From JBBRZM01 sp963813635 (lineage in GTDB: Bacteria; Actinomycetota; Acidimicrobiia; IMCC26256; JBBRZM01), in NCBI GenBank assembly GCA_963813635.1, contig CAWEZO010000007.1:930001-994000 (forward strand): DNA of 64,000 nt, given 5' to 3'. Numbering within the stretch: position 1 is the stretch's first letter; every line of letters starts with the position of its first letter. This document shows, in pieces, positions 39,375 to 48,112 of the stretch. Under the pieces are notes generated by a model that had not been told where the DNA came from, did no database searches, and worked only from the letters and a program-made list of their open reading frames with translations. A program made the translations under genes and the position numbers.

Positions 39375-40022
39375 ATGCAACCGCGCGAGGTTCTGATCTT
39401 CTTCGTCTGCCTCGTGACGGCTGTCATCCTGCACGAGATCAGTCACGGTGTCGTCGCGTTGTGGCTCGGCGACGACACCGCGAAACGGGCCGGCCGGCTC
39501 ACCCTCAACCCGATCCCGCACATCGATCCGTTCGGCTCCCTGATCCTTCCCGCGCTGGGCGCGCTCAGCGGGTTACCGATCCTCGGCTACGCGAAGCCCG
39601 TGCCAGTGAACCCGGCGCGCCTGCGCAATCCGCGCCGCGACATGGTGTTCGTGAGCCTGGCGGGCCCGGCGACCAACTTCACGCTCATGGCGATCGCCGC
39701 GTACGGCGCTCGGTACGTGTACCACCACGGTGGCGTGCTCGGCGGCGGACTCTCCGGCACCGGCCCGGATGTGTGGCTCGACCTCCTCTTCGTGTTCGCG
39801 TTCGTGAATCTCGCCCTCGGGCTCTTCAACCTGTTGCCGATCCCACCGCTCGACGGCTCGGCGCTCATCGAACGGGTGCTGCCGCGCGACTGGCTCCCGG
39901 CCTGGTACCGCTACCGCACGTACGGCTTCCTCGTGTTGTTCGGTCTCATCTTCTTCACCAACGCGCTGGCCACCGTGCTCGACCCGTTCATCACCGCGCT
40001 GCAGAACTTCGTCGTCGGTTGA
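39375..40022 (+). CDS. Site-2 protease family (M50) membrane metalloprotease, Rip2-like
   Basis: 215 residues. The zinc motif HEISH is in the first membrane helix (VILHEISHGVVALWLGD), and the third zinc ligand D lies in NLLPIPPLDGSALIERVLP. Between them are LAGPATNFTLMAI and GYAKPVPVNPARLRNPRRD, typical of small M50B proteases of the Rip2 kind. It is expected to cleave membrane substrates. In many Actinobacteria it sits beside trpS and scpAB, as it does here at slightly longer range. Confidence 0.92.
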   Translation: MQPREVLIFFVCLVTAVILHEISHGVVALWLGDDTAKRAGRLTLNPIPHIDPFGSLILPALGALSGLPILGYAKPVPVNPARLRNPRRDMVFVSLAGPATNFTLMAIAAYGARYVYHHGGVLGGGLSGTGPDVWLDLLFVFAFVNLALGLFNLLPIPPLDGSALIERVLPRDWLPAWYRYRTYGFLVLFGLIFFTNALATVLDPFITALQNFVVG

Positions 40023-40549
40023 GAGTGCTCCATCTCGGGCGGCGGTTCTTTGGCGCTCTTTCACCGGCGCGACCCAAGCCCGACGACCTCGCGTGGGTCG
40101 CAGCGGCGCTCACACCGGGCGAGCTCGCGCTGTGGCGGCGTATGCCCAATCACGACCAGCGACACTCCATCCGGGTCGCGCGCGACATGGCCCGCCGGCT
40201 CGAAGCAACCGAGTGGGCCGGCGACTCTCGCTGGACCGCAGCCGCGCTGCTGCACGATGTCGGCAAGCTGGACGCACACCTCGGCGTGTACGGGCGGGTG
40301 GTCGCGACCGTCGCCGGTGGTGTCGGCGGCCACGACATGGCCGACGCATGGTCGGCGAAGGCGGGCTTCACCCGCCGGGTCGGGCTGTACCTCCGCCACG
40401 GCGAGCTCGGTGCCGACATGATCCGCATGGCCGATGGCCGTGAGGAAGCAGCCGCTTGGGCCGCGGCCCACCACGATCCCGGCCGGTGGGACGCGCTCGC
40501 GGTTCCGCCGCCCGTGGCCGGCGCGCTCGACGCCGCCGACAACGACTGA
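40019..40549 (+). CDS. HD-domain protein
   Basis: About 176 residues. It starts at TTG 40019 or GTG 40025, overlapping the protease stop. After RRFFGALSPARPKPDDLAWV comes an HD domain: MPNHDQRHSIRVARDMARRL, then the metal-binding HD in TAAALLHDVGKLDAHLGVYG. Later come RVGLYLRHGELGADMIRMA and AAWAAAHHDPGRW. HD proteins hydrolyse phosphate esters, often of nucleotides; the substrate is unknown. It overlaps the M50 protease stop by 4 bases, so it is translationally coupled to it. Confidence 0.82.
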   Translation: MRVLHLGRRFFGALSPARPKPDDLAWVAAALTPGELALWRRMPNHDQRHSIRVARDMARRLEATEWAGDSRWTAAALLHDVGKLDAHLGVYGRVVATVAGGVGGHDMADAWSAKAGFTRRVGLYLRHGELGADMIRMADGREEAAAWAAAHHDPGRWDALAVPPPVAGALDAADND

Positions 40550-40552
40550 GCC

Positions 40553-41234
40553 TCAGAAGTACTGGCCTGCGTTCTCCGGTTTGACGAAGCGGTCGAGCAG
40601 TGCCTCGAACGGGAGTGTCAGAAGGAACGACAACAACGCCAGCGTGGGTGTCGCAAGGAACGCGATGACAATCGCGATCGCGAAGACCACGACGGGCACG
40701 AGTGACACGAAGAGGCCGTAGCGATACACGTCGTCCGGGATCTCGTGCCGCAAGGCTCCAATCGAACGCGCCACGCGCGAACATCAAGACTTCCACGAAA
40801 CTCGCGACTGCAAGGCACGACGCGTACATGATCACCGAGATCGGTTGGTCGGTGTACTTGCCGACGAGCGCAGTCGGGAACGGGATGAACGCGATCGCGG
40901 CGAGATACACCAGATTCATGATCAACATCACCGTGTCGATGCCGCGGAGCTGCGACCAGAAGCGATGGTGCGCGACCCAGTAGTAGCCGATGACCACGAA
41001 GCTGATGAAGAAGCTGAGAATCTGCGGCCGGAGGTCGCCGACCGCTCTCGGAAGGTCACTGGCGTGTTGCAGCTCGGGGACCGCGATGCCCACGACGAGC
41101 AGGGTCATCGCGATCGCGAACACCGCGTCGCTGAAATTCGCGGCCCGGTCGAACTCGAGCCCTTCACCGTGGCGCTCGAAAACGCCCTTGGGCCGTCGGT
41201 AGTGCGCTCCCGAGTCGCTCGACGGGTCGGCCAC
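40553..41234 (-). CDS. TMEM175 (DUF1211) family potassium channel-like protein (frameshifted)
   Basis: About 225 residues with six membrane helices. Residues ~30-50 hold the family signature RAANFSDAVFAIAMTLLVVG (RxxxFSD pore helix). The helices continue through ILSFFISFVVIGYYWVAHHR and LVYLAAIAFIPFPTAL. The last two are in another frame after about 40775 (FVSLVPVVVFAIAIVIAFLA). Bacterial TMEM175 proteins form weakly selective potassium channels. It is convergent with the HD gene. Confidence 0.88.
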
Positions 41235-41261
41235 GAGCGGAGACGCTAGCGGCGCCGGTGA

Positions 41262-42249
41262 TTACGCAGGCGGCAAGAGCCCGACAGCGCGATGCACCCG
41301 CCCGAGCACCGGGCCGGCGAGTGCACGAGCCTTGCCGGCGCCAAGTGCCAGTTGCCGGTCAACCTCGGCGGGATCACCGGCGAGCAGCTCGTAACGCTCC
41401 TGCAGCGGCCGGAGGAACTCGACCACCGCCTCGGCAACCGCCGTCTTGAACGCGCCGTACCCCGCGCCCGAGAACTCCTTTTCGGCCGCCGCGCGAACCA
41501 CCGGTCGCGGCGGCGTAGATGTCGAGCAGATTCGAGATGCCCGGCTTCTCGTCGCGGTCGTGCCGCACGTCGGTGCCCGAGTCGGTGACGGCCGACTTGA
41601 TCTTCTTGGTGATGCGCGCCGGCGGGTCGAGCACCGAGATCGTGCCTTGCGGCGAGTCTTCCGACTTCGACATCTTCGCCGTGGGGATCTGGAGGTCCAT
41701 GATGCGCGCGCCGACCGGCGGAAATGTCGCCTCCGGCACGACCAACGTGTCGCCGAAGCGATGGTTGAAGCGCAGCGCCACATCGCGGGTGAGCTCCACG
41801 TGCTGGCGCTGGTCGTCGCCGACCGGCACCTCGTTGGTGTCGTAGAGCAGGATGTCGGCCGCCATCAGGACCGGATAGTCGAACAGCCCGACGCTCGCCG
41901 ACTCCTGGCCTTCGGACTTCTCTTTGAACTGCGTCATGCGGCGCAGCTCGCCGAACGTGGCCACGCAGTTGAGGATCCAGGTGAGCCGGCTGTGCTCCGC
42001 CACGTGGCTCTGCACGAACAGGATGCAGCGCTGCGGGTCGAGGCCGGCGGCCATGAGCAACGCCGCGAGCTGACGGCTGCGGTCGGCGAGCTCATCGCTC
42101 TCGTACGGCACCGTCATCGCATGGAGGTCGACGACGCAATACATGGCGTCGTGGCGGTCCTGGTCGTCGACCCAGCGGCGAACGGCCCCCAGGTAGTTGC
42201 CGAGATGCAGGTCGCCCGAGGGTTTGATGCCGGAGAACACGCGTGTCAC
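41262..42249 (-). CDS. trpS: Tryptophanyl-tRNA synthetase (frameshifted)
   Basis: About 328 residues, class I aminoacyl-tRNA synthetase. It starts TRVFSGIKPSGDLHLGNYLG, with the HIGH-like motif HLGN. VGDDQRQHVELTRDVALRFN and the KMSKS loop TAKMSKSEDSPQGTISVLD follow. The C-terminal helical part moves to another frame near 41500 (FSGAGYGAFKTAVAEAVVEF). It is essential and normally single copy, which argues that the break is an assembly error. It ends next to the TMEM175 gene; upstream lies the degenerate island. Confidence 0.94.
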
Positions 42250-42628
42250 TAGATACCACCGTCAATCTGTGAGGATGCCAGCGATCCGGTCGGATCGTAT
42301 CCGTACACGGCTCGTTCTAAGGCGAGTTAGGAACGGGTCCGGGTACTAGGACCGGGCGAGTCGAGGTTGTGTCGCTACACCTTGAGGCCGGTCACCGCTC
42401 CGACCGCGTCGCCCCGTGAAAACGCCGTGTAGATAGCGGTCGTCTCAGGTGAGGCGTGGTCGAGCAACGTCTTTGGGATTCTCGAACGCTAAGCGTTGAG
42501 TAAGAACGCCCTTGCCTGCGAACGCACCTGCTCGCGTTATGCGTTGCAGTCCGTATTATCTGTGCACCGTGCGTATGCGCCACGCGCGATAGTCGGCGTG
42601 ACCTCGAGCGTCGCGGTGTGGAACAAGC
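42250..42628. other. Intergenic region upstream of trpS with integrase tail
   Basis: About 380 bases. Apart from the integrase remnant at 42375-42479, no gene is seen. No T-box or other leader is evident before trpS. The sequence has lower GC and irregular codon use compared with the flanks. Confidence 0.5.
42375..42479 (-). pseudogene. Tyrosine recombinase (phage integrase) C-terminal remnant
   Basis: The minus strand reads RIPKTLLDHASPETTAIYTA then FSRGDAVGAVTGLKV and stops at 42375. LLDHAS...TTAIYT is the active-site end of a tyrosine recombinase (the His of LGHAS and the Tyr nucleophile of IYT), with LDHAS in place of the usual LGHAS. The frame is closed by a TAG about 33 codons upstream, so only the tail remains. 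It marks the edge of an eroded genomic island beside trpS. Confidence 0.7.
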
Positions 42629-43159
42629 ATGCGTGTATTGCTGAGCGTCGCCGGCGGCCCGCGCCTAGTGTCTCGCGGCGTGGGAACAGCGATCGTCGCA
42701 GCCTCCGCGGCACTGCTCGGCGTCGTGTTAACCGAACTTTTCGTCTGGTGGCGCGAACGCGCAGCTCACCGTCGCGCTCTTCAGATGCGCTGGGACGAGG
42801 CCCGCCTCAACGTGTTCGGGAAGTACCTGACTACCGCCAACAAGGCGCATCGCGCCTTGATGTATGCCCTTGATGCGATCGGGAAGGGGAACCCGGAGAC
42901 TGACCGGCTGCGAACGGAGGCACTACAGGTCTTCGAGGAAGTTCACGCCGACTCGGAGGCTGTGACCCTACTTACTGGCGTCAGAAGTGATGCGGTTCGG
43001 GCCGCTGCCCGCGACGTTCGACAGCAGCTGGAACCGCTTCACCGCTCAGTGGAGCTGCGTGAATACTGCGAGGCGTGGGAAGCGCACAGCGCCGAGTACC
43101 GCGCAGCGCGCGAAAAGTTCATAGACGGTGCGCAGGCGCGGTTGAATATTCCACTCTGA
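42629..43159 (+). CDS. Hypothetical protein with one N-terminal membrane helix
   Basis: 176 residues. A membrane helix (GTAIVAASAALLGVVLTELF) is followed by WWRERAAHRRALQMRWDE and a long helical cytoplasmic part (KYLTTANKAHRALMYALDAI). Proteins of this layout are common in actinobacterial accessory DNA. The function is unknown. The ATG at 42629 may be too early: a GTG at 42680 would put the membrane helix right at the N-terminus. Confidence 0.6.
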   Translation: MRVLLSVAGGPRLVSRGVGTAIVAASAALLGVVLTELFVWWRERAAHRRALQMRWDEARLNVFGKYLTTANKAHRALMYALDAIGKGNPETDRLRTEALQVFEEVHADSEAVTLLTGVRSDAVRAAARDVRQQLEPLHRSVELREYCEAWEAHSAEYRAAREKFIDGAQARLNIPL

Positions 43160-43573
43160 GGACGGACGAGAGTCTGGCTCCATCGTCGGCTCGACATTCA
43201 CCAACAAGGCCGTCTTCACGCTAACCGTCTACCCGCCGGAGAAACTTGGGCCTCACCTATTTCGTCGCGCGCACGCCGACGTGCAGGTCTGTGTGGCACG
43301 TCGGCCAACCGCATCGAAGTCAACGGTGACGACGCGAGGCACAAGCCCCTGATTGATCCGCCTCCGACTCGAACGATGACTCTTGAACAGGGACGGACCT
43401 TCATCCGCCGCTTGGTCCAGGACTGGCTGACGCTGTAACTCCGGCCCTCAGCGAGGCGCCTCGGCTTCGGTCGTTTGTTGGTGCGCCTGCGCCCACTGCC
43501 CTCTTGCGTCGTCGGCTCGCCAGGTGGGAGTGCCCGTCGTCGAGGGAGGCGGACACGCGCGATCCTGGCACCG
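43160..43573. other. Decayed stretch, no intact gene
   Basis: Short open pieces only. On the plus strand GSTFTNKAVFTLTVYPPEK and, further on, TLEQGRTFIRRLVQDWLTL (ending at 43438) look like scraps of a coding sequence in different frames. No family could be named. Confidence 0.45.
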
Positions 43574-43975
43574 ATGCGAATCCGCTGTCTCGCGTGTCAA
43601 CAAGAGCTCGCGCCCGAGGAATCCCGCTGCCCGGCCTGTGGTTCGTTCGACCGCGAAATCGACCAAGTGTTCGATGACGGCGTCGGGATTGAGTCGTCGA
43701 TTGATCTCAAGGCACGTCACGGCGAGCGTGGCCAAGTCAAGCCCCATCTGAAGAAGACAATCAAGCGTGAGTACTCGTCGACGAGGCGTCAATGGGAGGA
43801 GGTCGAGCGGACCTTTGATAGTGACGGCGGTACTTACGTCGAGGAGTACCGCGACCTCGAAACCGGAGAGGTCGTCTGGAGCAAGGAAGCGCCCATCGGT
43901 GACCAGACTGCTCATGGCCGGCGAGCGCGGCCGACGGCGCCGACCACGGCTGAACAACGATGGAAGCCTGGATGA
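43574..43975 (+). CDS. Zinc-ribbon hypothetical protein
   Basis: 133 residues from ATG 43574, preceded by a possible upstream start at 43475 with an unconvincing N-terminus. A four-cysteine ribbon (MRIRCLACQQELAPEESRCP then ACGS) is followed by a charged domain (KKTIKREYSSTRRQWEEVER then GGTYVEEYRDLETGEVVWSK). I recall similar small zinc-ribbon proteins near mobile elements. Function unknown. Confidence 0.65.
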   Translation: MRIRCLACQQELAPEESRCPACGSFDREIDQVFDDGVGIESSIDLKARHGERGQVKPHLKKTIKREYSSTRRQWEEVERTFDSDGGTYVEEYRDLETGEVVWSKEAPIGDQTAHGRRARPTAPTTAEQRWKPG

Positions 43976-44187
43976 GGTGAGGCGGTGCGCCCGTCACGCG
44001 CCGCTTCGTCGTTGGGGTAGAGCACGATGCAGTTGGCGCGGTGAAGTGCCCCGCCGCACTTCCAACGAAACAGGTGAGGTAAGGAGTGAGTGCAAGTTCG
44101 CCGCACTAGCCACGCTGTGCGCATGACGGTCACCGCGGCGACGGACGGTCGCTCGGGCGGGAGGGACCGCGCGGCGCAGAACTTCAC
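43912..44187 (-). CDS. Possible small cysteine-containing hypothetical protein
   Basis: The plausible part runs from an internal ATG near 44124 and reads RRTCTHSLPHLFRWKCGGAL, then HRANCIVLYPNDEAA. The composition (C, H, W, aromatic) is less arginine-rich than chance frames here, which hints at a real coding past. No family is recognised and no good ribosome site was found. The remaining ~100 bases to scpA hold nothing evident. Confidence 0.3.
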   Translation of the reverse strand: MKFCAARSLPPERPSVAAVTVMRTAWLVRRTCTHSLPHLFRWKCGGALHRANCIVLYPNDEAARDGRTASPHPGFHRCSAVVGAVGRARRP

Positions 44188-44282
44188 GGTGCAGTTCCCC
44201 GGCTGACATTCGCTCTGCCCCCGGGTTGCCCGGTCGGGTGGAATGCGCAGTTTCCGGGGTGCCCTCCGGTAATCTGACGCGC

Positions 44283-45131
44283 GTGCCGTACGAGGTTTCC
44301 ACCGAGGTCTTCGCGGGGCCCTTCGACCTGCTCCTGCACCTGATCCTCAAGCAGGAAGTCGATCTCTGGGAGGTCTCGCTCTCCACGATCGTCGATGCGT
44401 ACCTCGGCGAAGTCGAGCGTATGGGCGCGCTCGATCTCGACGTCGCCACTGAGTTCCTGCTCATCGCGGCGACGCTCGTCGAGCTCAAGGCGCGGCGTCT
44501 GCTTCCCGGGCTCGAGGATGTGGAGCTCGACGAGGAGCTGTTGCGCTTCGAGGAGCGGGATCTCCTGCTCGGCCGTCTGCTCGAGTGCAAGACGTTCAAA
44601 GACGTTGCCCACAGCTTCGAATCGATGATCCGGGTCGCGGGCAAGAGCGTCCCGCGTGTCGCGGGGCTCGACGAGCAGTTCCTCGCGCTCGCGCCCGACC
44701 CGCTCGAAGGCGTGTCGCTGCAAGCGTTGCGCCGCGCCGCGTTGCGGTCGCTCGCGTACAAGCCCAGCCCGGTGGTCAACATCGATCACGTCGCACCGAT
44801 CCGGGCGAGCGTTCGCGATGCCGTGCAGGTCGTGCTGGATCGACTGCCGGAGTCGGACCCGATCACGTTTCGTGAGCTGGTGGACGGGATCGAGGAGCGC
44901 CTCGAGATCATCGTGCGCTTCCTTGCGGTGCTGGAGCTGTTCAAGCAGGGCCTCGTCGACCTCGAGCAGATCGCCAACTTCGGCGAGCTCCGCGTGCGGC
45001 GCCTCGCCGAGGGCGAGCTCGATGCCACGAGCCTCGCCGATTGGGACGACGGTGCTGTCGATGTCGGCGACGCGCAGGCTATCGATTCCGGTCGACTGGA
45101 AGATCCCGACGAGACCACGATCGAGGTGTGA
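44283..45131 (+). CDS. scpA: Segregation and condensation protein A
   Basis: About 282 residues, kleisin of the SMC-ScpAB condensin complex. The N-terminus YEVSTEVFAGPFDLLLHLIL is diagnostic, followed by VDLWEVSLSTIVDAYL and VATEFLLIAATLVELKARRL. The C-terminal winged helix is EIIVRFLAVLELFKQGLVDL. GTG 44283 matches the family start; upstream frame extension is not conserved. The stop shares one base with the scpB start. Confidence 0.95.
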   Translation: MPYEVSTEVFAGPFDLLLHLILKQEVDLWEVSLSTIVDAYLGEVERMGALDLDVATEFLLIAATLVELKARRLLPGLEDVELDEELLRFEERDLLLGRLLECKTFKDVAHSFESMIRVAGKSVPRVAGLDEQFLALAPDPLEGVSLQALRRAALRSLAYKPSPVVNIDHVAPIRASVRDAVQVVLDRLPESDPITFRELVDGIEERLEIIVRFLAVLELFKQGLVDLEQIANFGELRVRRLAEGELDATSLADWDDGAVDVGDAQAIDSGRLEDPDETTIEV

Positions 45132-45806
45132 TGCACGAGGAACCGACCGACGACGTTGATCGCGCGGTGACCGACGACGAGCTGCGTGCGCACGAAGCGC
45201 GCCGCGCCATCGAGGCGGTCGTGCTCGCTTCGCTCGATCCGGTGGAGCCCGGACTGCTCGCACAGCTCGTCGAGCTCCCGGTCACGCGTATCGAGGAGCT
45301 GTGCGCGCAGCTCGCCGACGACTACGAACGGTCGGGGCGCGGCTTCGCGCTCGTGCGGGTCGCGGGCGGCTACCGCTTCCAGACCCATCCGGAGCTTGCT
45401 CCCTACGTGGAGCGCTTCGTGCTCGTCGGTCAGCACGCGGTTGTCGGGGCCGTCGCTCGAGACGCTGGCGATCATCGCGTACAAGCAACCCATCTCGCGC
45501 GGGCAGCTGTCCGCGATCCGCGGCGTCAACGTCGAATCGACGTTGACCACGTTGCTGCAGCGCGGCTACATCGACGAGGTCGGTCGCGACCCGGGTCCCG
45601 GCACCGCCGTGCTGTACGGCACCAGCCGCACCTTCCTCGAGCGACTCGGCATCGACTCGCTCGACGAGTTGCCTGCGCTCGGCGAGTTCGTTCCCGCACC
45701 CGATGTCGTCGAGGCGCTCGAACGGGGCTTGCGTCTGAGTGACGACCCGGTCACCGCTGACCAGTCGATCGACAGCGCGCCGCCCGGTTCGCCCGCCGAA
45801 GGGTGA
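45131..45806 (+). CDS. scpB: Segregation and condensation protein B (frameshifted)
   Basis: About 225 residues. The winged-helix pair begins with HEARRAIEAVVLASLDPVEP and runs to RFQTHPELAPYVERFVLVGQ. After a frame change near 45440 it continues SLETLAIIAYKQPISRGQLS, then AIRGVNVESTLTTLLQRGYI and GTAVLYGTSRTFLERLGIDS. ScpB dimers bind ScpA on the SMC ring during chromosome segregation. It ends overlapping the rluB start by 4 bases. Confidence 0.92.
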
Positions 45807-46612
45807 TCGCCGGCGTGGCCGAGCCGGGTCGCGCACCGCACGAGGGTGAGCGGCTCCAAAAGGTGCTCGCCCGCGCCGGGCTTGGCTCCCGCCGGGCGTG
45901 CGAGGAGCTGATCGCCGCCGGACGTGTCGCCGTCGACGGGGAGATCGCCATTCTCGGCCGGCGCGTCGATCCCACCCACGATCGCATCACCCTCGACGAC
46001 GTACCGGTCATCGTGCGCACCGACCTCGTCTATTACCTCCTCAACAAACCCGCGCGTGTCGTGACGACCGCGAGCGATCCCGAAGGGCGCCGTACCGCGA
46101 TCGAGCTGGTGCCATCCGAGCCGCGCGTGTTCACAGTCGGTCGTCTCGACTATGACACCGAGGGATTGCTCGTCTTGACCAACGATGGCGAGCTCGCCGA
46201 GCTCCTCACGCACCCGCGCCACGGCGTCGACAAGACCTACCTCGCGGAAGTCGACGGCGTGCCGAGCCGCGGCGCGTTGCGTCGCCTGCGCGAAGGCGTC
46301 GACCTCGACGAAGGCCGGACGGCGCCGGCCGAGGTGCGACTCGTGCAGGAGCACGGCGACAGCGCGGCCGTCGAGCTCGTCATCCACGAGGGCCGCAACC
46401 GGCAGGTGCGCCGAATGTGCGAAGCGGTAGGACACCCGGTGCGGCGGCTGGTGCGTACGCGCATCGGCCCGCTCGCGGATCTCCGCCTCGCGCCGGGGGA
46501 GTGGCGCGCGCTGCGCGCGGACGAGGTGCGGACGCTGTATGCGGCGGCAACGCAGTCGAATGCCGAGGCGCCGCGCCCGATGTCGACCGGCCGTGAAGGC
46601 CCGTCCGGCTAA
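45803..46612 (+). CDS. rluB: 23S rRNA pseudouridine synthase, RluB/RsuA family
   Basis: About 269 residues from GTG 45803. An S4 domain (ERLQKVLARAGLGSRRACEE) precedes the synthase domain with the catalytic Asp in VGRLDYDTEGLLVLTNDGEL. Other motifs are YYLLNKPARVVTTASDPEGR and IHEGRNRQVRRMCEAVGHPV. It modifies helix 90-92 uridines (position 2605 in E. coli). The scpA-scpB-rluB order is conserved in Gram-positives. Confidence 0.94.
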   Translation: MIAGVAEPGRAPHEGERLQKVLARAGLGSRRACEELIAAGRVAVDGEIAILGRRVDPTHDRITLDDVPVIVRTDLVYYLLNKPARVVTTASDPEGRRTAIELVPSEPRVFTVGRLDYDTEGLLVLTNDGELAELLTHPRHGVDKTYLAEVDGVPSRGALRRLREGVDLDEGRTAPAEVRLVQEHGDSAAVELVIHEGRNRQVRRMCEAVGHPVRRLVRTRIGPLADLRLAPGEWRALRADEVRTLYAAATQSNAEAPRPMSTGREGPSG

Positions 46613-46623
46613 CCTCCGTCGAC

Positions 46624-46986
46624 GTGAGACTCCTGGCGGTGCGCGGCGCGATCACCTGCGACGACAACACGAAGGCCGAGATCGAGGCCAAGACCCAGCG
46701 CATGATGAAGGAGCTGCTCGCGCGCAACGAGCTCGATCACGACCAGCTCGTGAGCATCATCTTCACCGCGACCGACGACCTGACCGCCGAGTTTCCTGCC
46801 GTTGCGGCGCGCGGTCTCGGGTTGGGTGACGTGCCGCTGCTCTGCGCCCGCGAGCTCGGTATCGATCACGGCATGGCCCGGTGCATCCGGGTGCTCGTGC
46901 ACTGCTACACCGACCGTCCCCGCGACGAGCTGCATCACGTGTATCTCGACGGCGCGCGCGCACTACGTGACGACCTCCCGGAGTAG
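46624..46986 (+). CDS. aroH: Chorismate mutase, AroH type
   Basis: 120 residues from GTG 46624. The monofunctional trimeric AroH fold is recognised by LLAVRGAITCDDNTKAEIEA, the SIIFTATDDLTAEFPAVAAR block and CIRVLVHCYTDRPRDELHHV YLDGA, containing active-site Arg/Glu residues. It converts chorismate to prephenate, directly feeding the prephenate dehydrogenase encoded next. Confidence 0.93.
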   Translation: MRLLAVRGAITCDDNTKAEIEAKTQRMMKELLARNELDHDQLVSIIFTATDDLTAEFPAVAARGLGLGDVPLLCARELGIDHGMARCIRVLVHCYTDRPRDELHHVYLDGARALRDDLPE

Positions 46987-47017
46987 CGACCATGCAGCAA
47001 CGTGAGGCGTCGGCGCC

Positions 47018-48112
47018 GTGAGTCGTGTCGCGCTGCTCGGCACCGGCTTGATCGGAGGCTCGGTCGGACTCGCGCTTCGGCGCGCCGGCACGACCGTCGT
47101 GGGGTTCGACCCTGATGACGGGCGCGTCCACCGCGCCCGGGAGCTCGGCGCGATCGATGAGCTCGCGTCGTCGGTAGAGGCCGCCGTTGCGGCGGTTGAT
47201 GTTGCGGTCGTTGCGGCGCCCGTCGCGATGATCACCGCGGTCGTCGTCGAGGTCCTCGACGCGATGCCGGCGAGCGCGGTGGTCACCGATGTGGGATCGG
47301 TCAAGGCGCCGATCGTGGCGGCGGTCGAGCGGGTTCGGCCCGACACCGCGGCCCGGTACGTCGGCGGCCACCCGATGGCCGGTTCGGAGCAGGAAGGCCT
47401 CGACGGCGCCGACCCCGACCTGTTCGTCGGATCGACGTGGGTGCTGACCCCGACGGAGCGCACCGAGCCGACGGCATTCACGACCGTCCGAACCTTGGTG
47501 AGCGGTCTCGGCGCCGAAGCGGTCGCCGTGACGCCCGAACATCACGACGCGCTCGTCGCAGTGGTCAGTCATGTGCCGCAACTTGCGGCCACGACGCTGA
47601 TGGACGTTGCCGCGACGAGTGGGGAGCAACACGCGACGTTGCTTCGCCTCGCCGCGGGCGGGTTCCGAGACATGACTCGTATCGCCGCCGGCCATCCGGG
47701 CATCTGGCCCGACATCTGCGTCGCGAATCAAGTTGCAATCGTCGCCGCACTCGACGAATACGTCGACGCGCTGGGTGCGGTGCGCAGCCTTGTCGCCGAC
47801 AGTGATCGCGCCGGCCTGCTCGCGCTTCTGGAGCGGGCGCACGCCGCGCGGCGCAGCTTGCCCGTCGGCATCGCGACGGGCGAGGCCCTCGTGGAGCTAC
47901 GCGTCCCGGTGCCCGACCGTCCCGGAGTGCTCGCCGAGGTCACCACGCTCGCGGGGGAGCTCGGCGTCAACATCGCCGATGTCGAGATCGCACATTCGAT
48001 GGAAGGGGCCGGCGGTGTGCTCGTGCTCGTCGTCGCGGCCGCGAGCGTGGATGCCCTCGAGACCGGGCTCACCGAGCGCGGCTACCACCACTCGCGCACG
48101 GAGCTTCCGTGA
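47018..48112 (+). CDS. tyrA: Prephenate dehydrogenase with ACT domain
   Basis: 364 residues. The NAD(P)-binding Rossmann start is SRVALLGTGLIGGSVGLALR. The catalytic centre includes GGHPMAGSEQEGLDGADPDL and PEHHDALVAVVSHVPQLAAT. The C-terminal ACT domain from about residue 290 (LVELRVPVPDRPGVLAEVTT) is the usual tyrosine-feedback module. It makes 4-hydroxyphenylpyruvate from prephenate. It overlaps aroA by 4 bases. Confidence 0.95.
   Translation: MSRVALLGTGLIGGSVGLALRRAGTTVVGFDPDDGRVHRARELGAIDELASSVEAAVAAVDVAVVAAPVAMITAVVVEVLDAMPASAVVTDVGSVKAPIVAAVERVRPDTAARYVGGHPMAGSEQEGLDGADPDLFVGSTWVLTPTERTEPTAFTTVRTLVSGLGAEAVAVTPEHHDALVAVVSHVPQLAATTLMDVAATSGEQHATLLRLAAGGFRDMTRIAAGHPGIWPDICVANQVAIVAALDEYVDALGAVRSLVADSDRAGLLALLERAHAARRSLPVGIATGEALVELRVPVPDRPGVLAEVTTLAGELGVNIADVEIAHSMEGAGGVLVLVVAAASVDALETGLTERGYHHSRTELP

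Noticed and set aside
42250..42374. T-box or attenuator upstream of trpS
   Set aside because: No T-box consensus (AGGGTGGNACCGCG) or tryptophan-rich leader peptide with a terminator was found.
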